DNA of 64,000 bases from contig CM075760.1 of the NCBI GenBank assembly GCA_037974335.1, positions 8,181,432 through 8,245,431 of the forward strand, read 5' to 3'. The position numbers and the translations under genes were made by a program. Shown piece after piece: positions 1 through 7,708 of the stretch (its first letter is position 1; each line of letters opens with the position of its first letter). The notes under the pieces were generated by a model. The model was not told the origin of the DNA and made no database searches. It was given only the letters and a program-made list of their open reading frames with translations. Source of the stretch: Prionace glauca. Its lineage: Eukaryota > Chordata > Chondrichthyes > Carcharhiniformes > Carcharhinidae.

Positions 1-150
1 AAGGATATTTTGGTCTTGGAGGGAGTGCAGAGGAGGTTTACTAGGCTGATACCGGAGTTGAGGGGTTTGAGCTATGAGAGGCTGAATAAACTAGGCACAA
101 GCTCATTAGAGTTTAGAAGAATGAGGGGAGATCTCAATGAGACGTACAAG
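1..150 (+). mobile_element. CR1-A LINE fragment (RT C-terminal part)
   Basis: This 150-bp piece matches the C-terminal RT region seen again at about 1,190-1,340. It is cut off by the window edge on the left. At about 150 it joins the start of an RT domain, so downstream sequence lies upstream of its normal position. The join is a rearrangement or two abutting insertions. Confidence 0.8.
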
Positions 151-1710
151 ATCCGAGGGTTCTGAAAGAAATGGCGGAGGTGATAGTGGATGCCTTGGTG
201 GTTATTTTCCAGACGTCGCTGGATTCTGGGGAAGTGCCGGAAGATTGGAAAACGGCTAATGTTACGCCGGTGTTTAAGAAGGGTGCCAGGCAAAAGGCGG
301 GGAATTATAGGCCGGTTAGTTTAACGTCTGTGGTAGGTAAAATGTTAGAAACCGTCATTGAGGAGGAAATAGCGAGGCATCTTGAGGGGAATTGCTTGAT
401 AGGGCGGACGCAACACGGTTTCATTAAAGGGAAGTCGTGTCTGACAAATTTACTGGAGTTCTATGAGGATGTGTCTAGGGCAGTGGATGGAGGAGAGCCG
501 GTGGATGTGGTCTTTCTGGATTTTCAGAAGGCGTTTGACAAGGTACCTCACAAGAGGTTATTGCAGAAGGTCAGGGGACATGGAGTTGGGGGTAGGGTGT
601 TAGCGTGGATAGAGGATTGGTTGTCAAATAGGAGGCAGAGAGTGGGGGTCAATGGATGCTATTCGGATTGGCGGTTGGTGACTAGTGGGGTGCCCCAGGG
701 GTCGGTGCTGGGGCCTCAGCTATTTACCATTTATATAGATGATCTGGAGGAGGGAACCGAGTGCAGGGTGTCGAAATTTGCTGATGACACCAAGATTGGG
801 GGAAAGGCAAATTGTGCGGAGGGTGTGGAGAGTCTGCAGAAGGATCTAGATAGGCTGGGCGAATGGGCCAGGAAATGGCAAATGGAATTTAATGTTGGCA
901 AGTGTGAGGTGGTCCACTTTGGTAGGAGGAATGGTAGGAAGGACTATTACTTACGGGGCGAAAAACTGCAGCAGGCGACGGTGCAGAGGGACCTCGGGGT
1001 CCTTGTGCATGAGTCGCAAAAACCCAGCTTGCAGGTGCAGCAGGTGGTCAGGAAGGCGAATGGGATCCTGGCCTTCATAGCGAAGGGGATTGATTATAAA
1101 AGTAGGGAGGTCTTGCTGCAGCTGTATAGGGCATTGGTGAGGCCGCAGCTGGAGTACTGTGTGCAGTTTTGGGCGCCGCACCTGCGCAAGGATGTTTTGG
1201 CCCTGGAGGGAGTGCAGAGGAGGTTTACTCGGCTGATACCGGAGTTGAGGGGATTGAGCTATGAGGAGAGGCTGAATAAACTAGGCTTGTACTCGTTAGA
1301 GTTTAGAAGAATGAGGGGAGATCTCATTGAGACGTATAAGATGATGAATGGGATGGATAGGATAGAGGTGGAGAGACTGTTCCCGCTCAAAAAAGACAGT
1401 AGGACTAGGGGGCACAGCCTCAAGATAAAGGGGGGGCGGTTTAGAACAGAGTTGAGGAGGAACTTCTTCACTCAAAGGGTGGTGAATCTCTGGAATTCTC
1501 TGCCCGTTGAAGTGGTGGAGGCTGCCTCGCTAAATATTTTTAAGAAACGGGTTGATGGGTTTTTGATAAGAGAAGGGATTAAGGGTTATGGGGAGAGGGC
1601 GGGAAGGTGGAGCTGAGTCACGACAGATCAGCCATGATCTTATTGAATGGCGGGGCAGGCTCGAGGGGCCAGATGGCCTACTCCTGCTCCTATTTCTTAT
1701 GTTCTTAAGA
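151..1710 (+). mobile_element. CR1-A LINE, 5'-truncated, with open RT frame and 3' end
   Basis: The element begins inside the fingers/palm N-terminal part of the RT. It runs through the complete C-terminal domain and a short 3' UTR that ends in the TTCTTATGTTCTTA-type tail typical of CR1 elements, which lack poly(A). It is nearly identical to copies at 52.3-54.2 kb and 62.8-64.0 kb, so it is young. A second 5'-truncated copy starts directly at its 3' tail. Confidence 0.9.
171..1616 (+). CDS. CR1-clade reverse transcriptase, N-terminally truncated but open
   Basis: An open frame of 481 codons encodes a CR1-type RT. Visible motifs are VFLDFQKAFDKVPH (palm motif A), SGVPQGSVLGP (motif B), SKFADDTK (catalytic FADD, nt 777-788), the LRPQLEYC-type thumb region and a VVNLWNSLPVEVVEAASL C-terminus. 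The endonuclease and ORF1 are missing because of 5' truncation. The first ATG used here is internal to the ancestral frame, so a natural product is unlikely. The family works by target-primed reverse transcription. The uninterrupted frame shows recent insertion. Confidence 0.85.
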   Translation: MAEVIVDALVVIFQTSLDSGEVPEDWKTANVTPVFKKGARQKAGNYRPVSLTSVVGKMLETVIEEEIARHLEGNCLIGRTQHGFIKGKSCLTNLLEFYEDVSRAVDGGEPVDVVFLDFQKAFDKVPHKRLLQKVRGHGVGGRVLAWIEDWLSNRRQRVGVNGCYSDWRLVTSGVPQGSVLGPQLFTIYIDDLEEGTECRVSKFADDTKIGGKANCAEGVESLQKDLDRLGEWARKWQMEFNVGKCEVVHFGRRNGRKDYYLRGEKLQQATVQRDLGVLVHESQKPSLQVQQVVRKANGILAFIAKGIDYKSREVLLQLYRALVRPQLEYCVQFWAPHLRKDVLALEGVQRRFTRLIPELRGLSYEERLNKLGLYSLEFRRMRGDLIETYKMMNGMDRIEVERLFPLKKDSRTRGHSLKIKGGRFRTELRRNFFTQRVVNLWNSLPVEVVEAASLNIFKKRVDGFLIREGIKGYGERAGRWS

Positions 1711-1983
1711 TAATGGATGGGATGGATAGGATAGAGGTGGAGAGGCTCTTCCCGCTCAGAAAGGATAGTAGGACTAGGGGGCACAGCCTCAAGATAAAGG
1801 GGGGGGGGGGCGGTTTAGAACGGAGTTGAGGAGGAATTTCTTCACTCAAAGGGTGGTGAATCTCTGGAATTCTCTGCCCGTTGAAGTGGTGGAGGCTGCC
1901 TCGCTAAATATTTTTAAGACTCGGGTTAATGGGTTTTTGATAAGAGAGGGGATTAAGGGTTATGGGGAGAGGGCGGGAATGTG

Positions 1984-1995
1984 GAACTGAGACAC
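1984..1995 (+). repeat. Left copy of 12-bp target-site duplication
   Basis: GAACTGAGACAC here is repeated exactly at 2,877-2,888. The two copies bracket the PLE palindrome and lie in the CR1 3' UTR. Confidence 0.85.
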
Positions 1996-2876
1996 AGTAA
2001 AAAGTCTGACAACACCAGGTTTTAGTCCAACCGATTTATTTGATAATATTCTCACAAGCAAGCAGGCTTTCGAGGTTACCCTCTTCGTCAGGTGAATGGA
2101 GAGTTCTGGCCTCAGACAGAGCATATAAAGCACAGACAGTTTAGAGATTGCTGATTAGAATGAGAATCCTTACACCTAACCTGCTGTTCAAGTCTTAAAG
2201 TGGCTGATAATGTGAGTGGAAGGAGCACTGATCACAGTTTAAAGAGATGTGTATTGTCTCCAGACAGTACAGTGAGTGAGGTTTTGCAAACCCAGGCAAG
2301 TCACGGGGGTTACAGATAGTGCGACATGAACCCAAGATCCCTGTTGAGACCGTCCTCATGTGTGCGGAACTTGGCTATCAGTCTCTGTTCAGCGACTCTG
2401 CGCTGTCGTGTGTCATGAAGGCCGCCTTGGAGCGCAGAGTCGCTGAACAGAGACTGATAGCCAAGTTCCGCACACATGAGGATGGTCTCAACAGGGATCT
2501 TGGATTCATGTCGCACTATCTGTAACCCCCGTGACTTGCCTGGGTTTGCAAAACCTCACTCACTGTACTGTCTGGAGACAATACACATCTCTTTAAACTG
2601 TGATCAGTGCTCCTTCCACTCACATTATCAGCCACTTTAAGACTTGAACAGCAGGTTAGGTGTAAGGATTCGCATTCTAATCAGCAATCTCTAAACTGTC
2701 TGTGCTTTATATGCTCTGTCTGAGGCCAGAACTCTCCATTCACCTGACGAAGAGGGTAACCTCGAAAGCCTGCTTGCTTGTGAGAATATTATCAAATAAA
2801 TCGGTTGGACTAAAACCTGGTGTTGTCAGATTTTTTACTGTGTTTACGCCAGTCCAACGCTGGCATACCCACATCA
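1996..2876 (+). mobile_element. Penelope-like element, giant palindromic insertion
   Basis: An 881-bp insertion made of two nearly perfect inverted arms (about 1,992-2,404 and 2,431-2,843) around a 26-nt loop. A 33-nt unpaired tail ends CACATCA. The right arm, read on +, encodes a PLE C-terminus (for example KFRTHEDGLNRDLGFMSHYL, stop) followed by the 3' UTR; the left arm encodes the same on -. Partial inverted copies and 10-15 bp target duplications are known traits of Penelope insertions. The 12-bp duplication fits. Family assignment rests on the C-terminal peptide and on the PLE RT fragment at 29.9 kb. Confidence 0.8.
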
Positions 2877-2888
2877 GAACTGAGACAC
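2877..2888 (+). repeat. Right copy of 12-bp target-site duplication
   Basis: Exact repeat of 1,984-1,995, immediately 3' of the PLE tail. Confidence 0.85.
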
Positions 2889-2969
2889 GACAGATCAGCC
2901 ATGATCTTATTGAATGGCAGGGCAGGCTCGAGGGGCTAGATGGCCTACTCCTGCTCCTATTTCTTATTG

Positions 2970-3175
2970 ACGAAGCCGTGCTCACTCAGTCCTATCTTAT
3001 CAGGCACTTCCAAGTGCTCCATGATCTCATCATTAATAATTGACTCTAAAATCTTGTCAATGACCGAAGTTAGGCTAACCATCCTATAATTTTCCATCTG
3101 CTGCCTCACTCCCTTCCTAAACAGCAGTGTCACATTAGCTACTTTCCAGTCCTCTGGGACCCCCCCTGTCTCCAC
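2970..3175 (-). mobile_element. CR1 RT fragment (older subfamily)
   Basis: The minus strand reads GGVPEDWKVANVTLLFRKG, then NYRMVSLTSVIDKILE and a DEIMEHLE segment. This is the CR1 RT N-terminal block (VPEDWK.A.V.P.FKKG...NYRPVSLTS). It differs clearly from CR1-A, so it is a separate subfamily. It is open but has no ends. Confidence 0.75.
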
Positions 3176-3189
3176 ATGATTAACAAGTG

Positions 3190-3825
3190 TTCTTTATTGC
3201 AAGGGGAACAGGATGTGAAAACAGGGATGTTATACTGCCAGTTGTAGAGGGTGTTGGCAAGGCCACATCTGGAATACTGTACAGTTTTGATGTCCTCACT
3301 TATGATAGGATATAGTTATATTAGAAACATAGTTAGGAGATAGTTCAATCGACTGATTTCTGGGATGAGGGAGTGTGTCAGAGGAAATATGAGACAGATT
3401 GGGCTTGTATCTATTGAAGTTCAGAAGAATGAGTCAATCTTATTGAAATGTTTAAGATCGTGAGGGGACTTGACAGTGTATATGCTCAGGAGGTGTCTTC
3501 CCCTTCATAAGAGACAAGGACTTGGGGCGTTAGGCTAAAAACACTGGGTCCAGAATTTAAGATAGAGAGGAGGAGAAATGTTTCCTCTGAGAGTCATTAC
3601 TCTGTGGAATCCTCTTACCTGGAGAGCAGTGAAGGCACAGTTACTGAATATTTTGAAAGGTTGAGTTAGATAGATGCTTGATTGACAAGGGAATCAAGAG
3701 TTTTAGGGGTTAAAGAGGAAAGTGGGGTTGAGGCTGCAATCAGATCAATAATGATGTTACAGAATTGTGCAATGTATTTGATGGGCTGAATGGCCTGCTC
3801 CAAATTCCTCTGTTCATATTTGTGT
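3190..3825 (+). mobile_element. Decayed CR1 3' portion
   Basis: Plus-strand DNA matches the RT thumb-to-3'-end order in degraded form: a 'ggccacatctggaatactgt' block, a 'tggaatcctcttacctggagagc' region, then a 'gatgggctgaatggcctgctcc' 3' UTR. Many indels show it is old. Confidence 0.65.
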
Positions 3826-4204
3826 ACGTTCTTCGGTAGTTTACAGGGAATACAGTTGATGGTGCAGGAGATGGGTCTTATGGATAAGATGAGACCTGAG
3901 AGGGCAACAGCAGAGATAGGAAAGAAACTAGAGAAAGATGTTCCATATGTCTGATCTGGATTTATCTTGAGTCAGATGTGGGTTCAGGTCTCAGACAAGG
4001 GGGAGTTTTAAACAGAATCTGTCTTGGTGAGTTGGTGGAAGGAAGGAAAGCAGTAGAGGCAGCTGAAGGGATTTTCTCAATCTTAGTGATGAAAAAGCTC
4101 CATGTGCTCCTCACACTTGTTGGAGGTGAGGATGGAGGAGATAGGGAGAAGGAAAGCCATTCAAAAGGAACTTACATGCATTTGGGATTTTAAAATGATT
4201 CATT
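3826..4204. other. No gene recognised
   Basis: Unique-looking DNA. A 71-codon frame at 3,978-4,193 has no recognisable motif and is probably chance. Confidence 0.4.
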
Positions 4205-4239
4205 AGAGATAAATCCAGCTCAGACAGATGGAACATGTT

Positions 4240-4410
4240 TTGCTCTCTGTGTTCCCCCACATCTATAAATCCCCGTCCCACAGCCTTTCCCTCCTTCCTG
4301 GGCTGAAATCTAAACCGATCTCACCATTTCTTTCCTACACTCTGTTTTATCCCTCCCTCTCTTCTGTCTGGGTTCAGTTCTCCAGGCTCCTGTTTGCAGA
4401 CTGACAACAA
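4240..4410 (-). repeat. Partial copy of the ZNF intron/promoter arm
   Basis: This stretch repeats the unit at about 5,460-5,610 (ggctgaaatc..., a polypyrimidine block, then ctgtctgggttcagttctccag). It lies downstream of G1 in the same orientation and looks like a remnant of another duplicated ZNF unit. Confidence 0.6.
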
Positions 4411-4455
4411 GATCAATAGCTGTTAAATGGACTAGTTTTATATTCCAGAATTAGT

Positions 4456-4566
4456 AACTGAATTGAAATTCTGCCACTTTTGATTGTGGGATTTGAACCC
4501 ATGGCACCAGAGAATTAGCCTGGGCCTTCGGATTATTGTTCCAGTGGCATTACCACAACGCCACCA
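4456..4566 (-). mobile_element. tRNA-derived SINE head, decayed
   Basis: The minus strand has box A-like TGGCGTTGTGGTAATGCC and box B-like GGTTCAAATCCC at tRNA spacing. This is the head of the shark SINE family whose body is seen at 13.4 and 23.0 kb. Confidence 0.65.
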
Positions 4567-4623
4567 TGTATATCTCTAGGTATGTGTATATGATTTACAT
4601 CTATGTCTCATGTACATGAGATT

Positions 4624-4629
4624 TTTATT
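4624..4629 (-). terminator. Poly(A) signal AATAAA for G1
   Basis: TTTATT on + is AATAAA on -, 76 bp past the G1 stop. Confidence 0.5.
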
Positions 4630-4704
4630 ATATATAAATAAACAAACTCAAATGATCAGAATGAGCATGGTTCAGTGTGATTAACAGCAGCATTACTTCT
4701 GCAG

Positions 4705-5316
4705 TCACTTGTGAACTCGTCCATGTGTCAGCAGGTTGGCTAACTGAATGAACCTCTTCCCACACTCAGAACAACTGAATGGCCTCTCACCAGTGTGAAC
4801 TCGCTGGTGTGTCATCAAGGCAGCCGACTGAGCAAATCTCTTCTCACACACAGAACAAGTGAATGGCCTTTCACCAGTGTGAACTCGCCGGTGTATCAAC
4901 AGTTGAGATGATTGAGTGAATCCATTCCCACACAGGGAGCAGGTGAATGGTGTCTCCCCAGTGTGACCTCGCTGGTGGACAGTGAGGGCAAACAATTGCC
5001 TGAACTTCTTTCCACAGAATGTGCAGCTGAATGGCTTCTCTTGTGTGTGAATTTGCTGGTGTGACTGGAGGATGAATAACGCAGTGAATCCCCTCCCACA
5101 CACGGAGCACGAGAATGGCCTCTCACCAGTGTGACTGCGTTGATGAGTTTCCAGCTCCGATGGGTAATTGAATTTCTTCTCACATTCCCCACATTTCCAT
5201 GGTTTCCCCATGCTGTGACTGCGTTTGTGTCTGGACAGGCCGGATGAATGGCTAAAGCCTCGTCCACAAACAGAACAATTGTACGGTTTCTCACTTGTGG
5301 AGCTATTTGGCTCCAT
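4705..5316 (-). CDS. G1: C2H2 zinc-finger protein, 7 fingers
   Basis: A 203-residue protein starts at an ATG (MEPNSS) and is almost wholly zinc fingers. Seven C2H2 modules follow a short lead, joined by TGERPF-type linkers. All Cys and His ligands appear present. The first finger (YNCSVCGRGFSH) and the SMGKPWKCGECEKKF join show the ancestral layout, with a finger before the GKPWKC motif that serves as the N-terminus in most neighbours. Such proteins are nuclear DNA binders; the target is unknown. No repressor domain is present. The frame stays open upstream to 5,358 but without another ATG. It is paired head-to-head with G2 across a palindromic promoter. Confidence 0.9.
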   Translation of the reverse strand: MEPNSSTSEKPYNCSVCGRGFSHSSGLSRHKRSHSMGKPWKCGECEKKFNYPSELETHQRSHTGERPFSCSVCGRGFTALFILQSHQQIHTQEKPFSCTFCGKKFRQLFALTVHQRGHTGETPFTCSLCGNGFTQSSQLLIHRRVHTGERPFTCSVCEKRFAQSAALMTHQRVHTGERPFSCSECGKRFIQLANLLTHGRVHK

Positions 5317-5417
5317 GTTCAAATTCTGATGACAGTCAGGTGAGAATAAATCAAGCAATCTGTCGTTTCATGAAATTAGGTTTAAAATTTCTGACTGCAA
5401 ATCTCTCCATCGAATCC
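5317..5417 (-). other. G1 last-exon 5' UTR with splice acceptor at 5,418-5,419
   Basis: The minus strand reads a pyrimidine-rich TTTCCTGTTCCATTTCACAG followed by GGATTCGATGG. The exon starts at 5,417. Confidence 0.65.
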
Positions 5418-5530
5418 CTGTGAAATGGAACAGGAAATAAGTGTGAAAGAACTGTAAAAACTGTAAATCCCTGTCAAACACTTACCCCCCACCGCTCCTT
5501 GGGTTGAAATCCAAATCCATCTCACCATTT

Positions 5531-6648
5531 CTTTCCTCCACTCCCAGTTTTCTCCCTCCCTCTCCTCAGTCTGGGTTCAGTTCTCCAGCTCCTGTCTGCA
5601 GACTGGCAATGAAACCAATGGGTCTTATTGGGGTATTGGGGCCTCCAGCGGATGTTTGTGAATCCTCACCACCCACCTCCTAGGGTTTCCTTCCTTCCCA
5701 GAGATCAGAGTCCTCATTGATTTGAGGCCAAAGTGTAACCTCTTATTAACTGTCCCCCTTCCCCATCCTCTGATGTGAACCATCCTCCAGTGGCTGAGCC
5801 AGGATGGGGCCGTTAACCTGGAGGGAGGGAGGGAGAAGCCCCGAAGCTGCAAACCAGGGAGCTGACAATGATTCTGAAGGGTTTGCGGATCCACAAAGTG
5901 TTTCCAGACCCTCCCAGCCACCGCCTAACGCTGACTCCGCTTCTCCGGGACAAACAAGCACCAAGGACAGCAGTGACACTGCGCATGCTCCACATCACAA
6001 TGCCCGGGGACTGATTGACGGCAGCTCTGGGCCAATAGAAAGAGGGGGCGGGGCTGGAGTACGGAGCGGGAGCGGCTGGTCCTCCAACCAATCGGAGCGA
6101 ATGAAGGGCGGGGCAGGAGGACTGAGCGGGAGCGGCTGGTCCTCCAACCAATCGGAGTGAATGAGGGGCGGAGCTGGAGACCAACACTCAGAAGAAACCC
6201 GGTGAATGCGGAGCAAACTTTGCAGCAGCGGAGGGGGAGGCACTGGAACCGGCGGCTGGATATTGGGGCGGGTCTGGAAACACTTTGTGGATCCGCAAAT
6301 CCTTCAGAATCATTGTCAGCTCCCTGATTTGCAGCTTCGGGGCTTCTCCCTCCCGAGAACAGGCCCAGGTTAACGGCCCCATCCTGGCTTAGACACTGGA
6401 GGATGGTTCACATCAGAGGATGGGGGAGGGGGTCAGTAAATAAGAGGTTACACTCTGGCCTCAAATCAATGAGGACTCTGATCTCTGGGAAGGAAGGAAA
6501 CCCTGGGAGGATTCACAAACACCCGCTGGAGGCTCCAACATCCCCAATAAGACCCATCGGTTTTATTGTCAGTCTGCAGAGAGGAGCTGGAGAACTGAAC
6601 CCAGACAGAGGAGAGGGAGGGAGAAAACTGGGAGTGGAGGAAAGAGAA
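5531..6648. promoter_or_regulatory. Palindromic bidirectional ZNF promoter
   Basis: Two inverted arms of about 380 bp (5,531-5,911 and 6,271-6,648) flank a 359-bp GC-rich core with CCAAT boxes, GGGCGG boxes and GCGCATGC. Each arm carries the same first-exon/intron sequence pointing outward, so one arm serves G1 and the other G2. A third arm copy is at 38.1-38.8 kb near G6. The role is inferred from layout and boxes. Confidence 0.7.
6061..6180 (+). repeat. 60-bp tandem pair with CCAAT and GC boxes
   Basis: Two 60-bp units (6,061-6,120 and 6,121-6,180) differ at a few bases. Each contains GCGGCTGGTCCTCCAACCAATC and GGGCGG-like boxes. This doubles NF-Y/Sp1-type sites in the promoter core. Confidence 0.85.
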
Positions 6649-7249
6649 TTGTCTGTTCAGCGTTTCTATTGTGGGCTGATTTTTAAAACTGTTTTTACAT
6701 ACAAGTTGACGATTTACACAGAAAACTCAACCCCAATAGAAATATTTGTCTCTCTGTAATTTATATTCTGCATTGGTTGTGATGGTTTTTGTAAACAGAG
6801 ATTACAGCTTTCAGGAAAAATTAAATGGATTGAAGTTTTTTTTTGTAGAGCAGTGACCTGATACAAGTCTTTATAATTACCAGAGCCTTGGACAGGGGAA
6901 ATGTGGAAAGAATGCTTCCACTTGTGACAGAATCTAAAAGGAGGAGCAATCAATAAACAAAGAGTCATAAATACTAGATAGTTACTAATAAATCCAGGAA
7001 GGCAATAAGGACAAATTTGTTCACTCACAGGTTGAGAATTACCACAGAAATGAGTTGAGGAAAGTGCTGAGATTGTTTCAAAAGGAAATGGGAGAAGCGC
7101 ACAAGAGAAAAAGAAATAGAAAAATCAACTGAAAGGCTGTGATGAGGTATATGGGATGGGAGAAGCTGTGTCATATATAAAGGATTAAACTGAATGGTTT
7201 ATTTGTGTCTTGTATATTCAAAGTAATTCAATGTAAACTCCTTTTCCAG
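6649..7249 (+). other. G2 intron
   Basis: There is no coding signal. It ends at the acceptor CTCCTTTTCCAG (AG at 7,248-7,249). Confidence 0.5.
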
Positions 7250-7582
7250 AATATCTGCAGACGGGCGATTCAAACCAAACGTCTTGAGATCTGACACTGT
7301 CACACAATTCTTCAGAATCTGAATATCAAAGGCCTATGAATGTGGAAGGAGAAATGTTTGCCTATTTTGTCTTTGGGAAATTATTCCACATCATTGTGAC
7401 TGGAAAAGCCCCGAGACACAGACATCTGTTATTTTTCCACAGCTGGAACAGAACTTTAACCAGTTACACAGTGTGAAAAAAAACACATTTACATCAGCTA
7501 GACACCGTACTCGTGTTCTTTGTGTGAACCTGGTTTCAACTGATTGTATAACCTGGAAAGACATGAGGACACCTGCACCATG
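7250..7582 (+). pseudogene. G2 5' UTR carrying decayed N-terminal fingers
   Basis: After the acceptor, translation in the finger frame gives broken finger remnants such as TNVEGEMF..., KALRHR and a CVNLVSTD-like block. It ends in the shared TTCAACTGATTG (TGA in frame). The same decayed block precedes G3, G5, G6, G7, G8 and G9, so the ancestral protein was longer at its N-terminus. Confidence 0.6.
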
Positions 7583-7708
7583 TGAATAAGGAGCAGCAAT
7601 AGGCCATTCAGCCCCACAGGCCAGTTCCACCATTTAATAACATCATGGCTAATCTGATAGTGAGCTCAAATCTGCATTCCGCCTACGCCCGATAGCCTGT
7701 CAATAATC
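7583..7708 (-). mobile_element. LINE 3' end inserted at the G2 start codon
   Basis: A 126-bp CR1-like 3' UTR (minus orientation: 'gcagcaataggccattcagcc', then a 'catcatggctaatctgat' block) sits between CCTGCACCATG and CATGGAGAAACC. Paralogs have these joined as CCTGCACCATGGAGAAACC. A CATG is duplicated at both ends, so the start codon exists twice: 7,580-7,582 (followed at once by TGA) and 7,709-7,711. Confidence 0.8.

Larger units (their letters stand above)
1711..2969 (+). mobile_element. Second CR1-A 3' fragment, split by a PLE
   Basis: A 5'-truncated CR1-A copy starts at AAGATAATGGATGGG right after the tail of the previous copy. Its C-terminal coding part is at 1,711-1,995 and its 3' UTR resumes at 2,877-2,969. 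A PLE hairpin lies between them. A run of 12 G at about 1,799-1,810 (7 G in the copy at 1,428) shifts the RT frame. Confidence 0.85.

Noticed and set aside
1996-2876. Palindrome as a DNA transposon or MITE
   Set aside because: It has an unpaired tail, a variable 12-bp duplication and a PLE peptide. MITEs have fixed-length duplications and end at the inverted repeats.
4705-5316. KRAB-ZNF
   Set aside because: No KRAB box in any frame upstream. The leader is short.
7583-7708. 5' UTR intron of G2
   Set aside because: No GT-AG at the joins. The sequence is a LINE 3' UTR and paralogs lack it.
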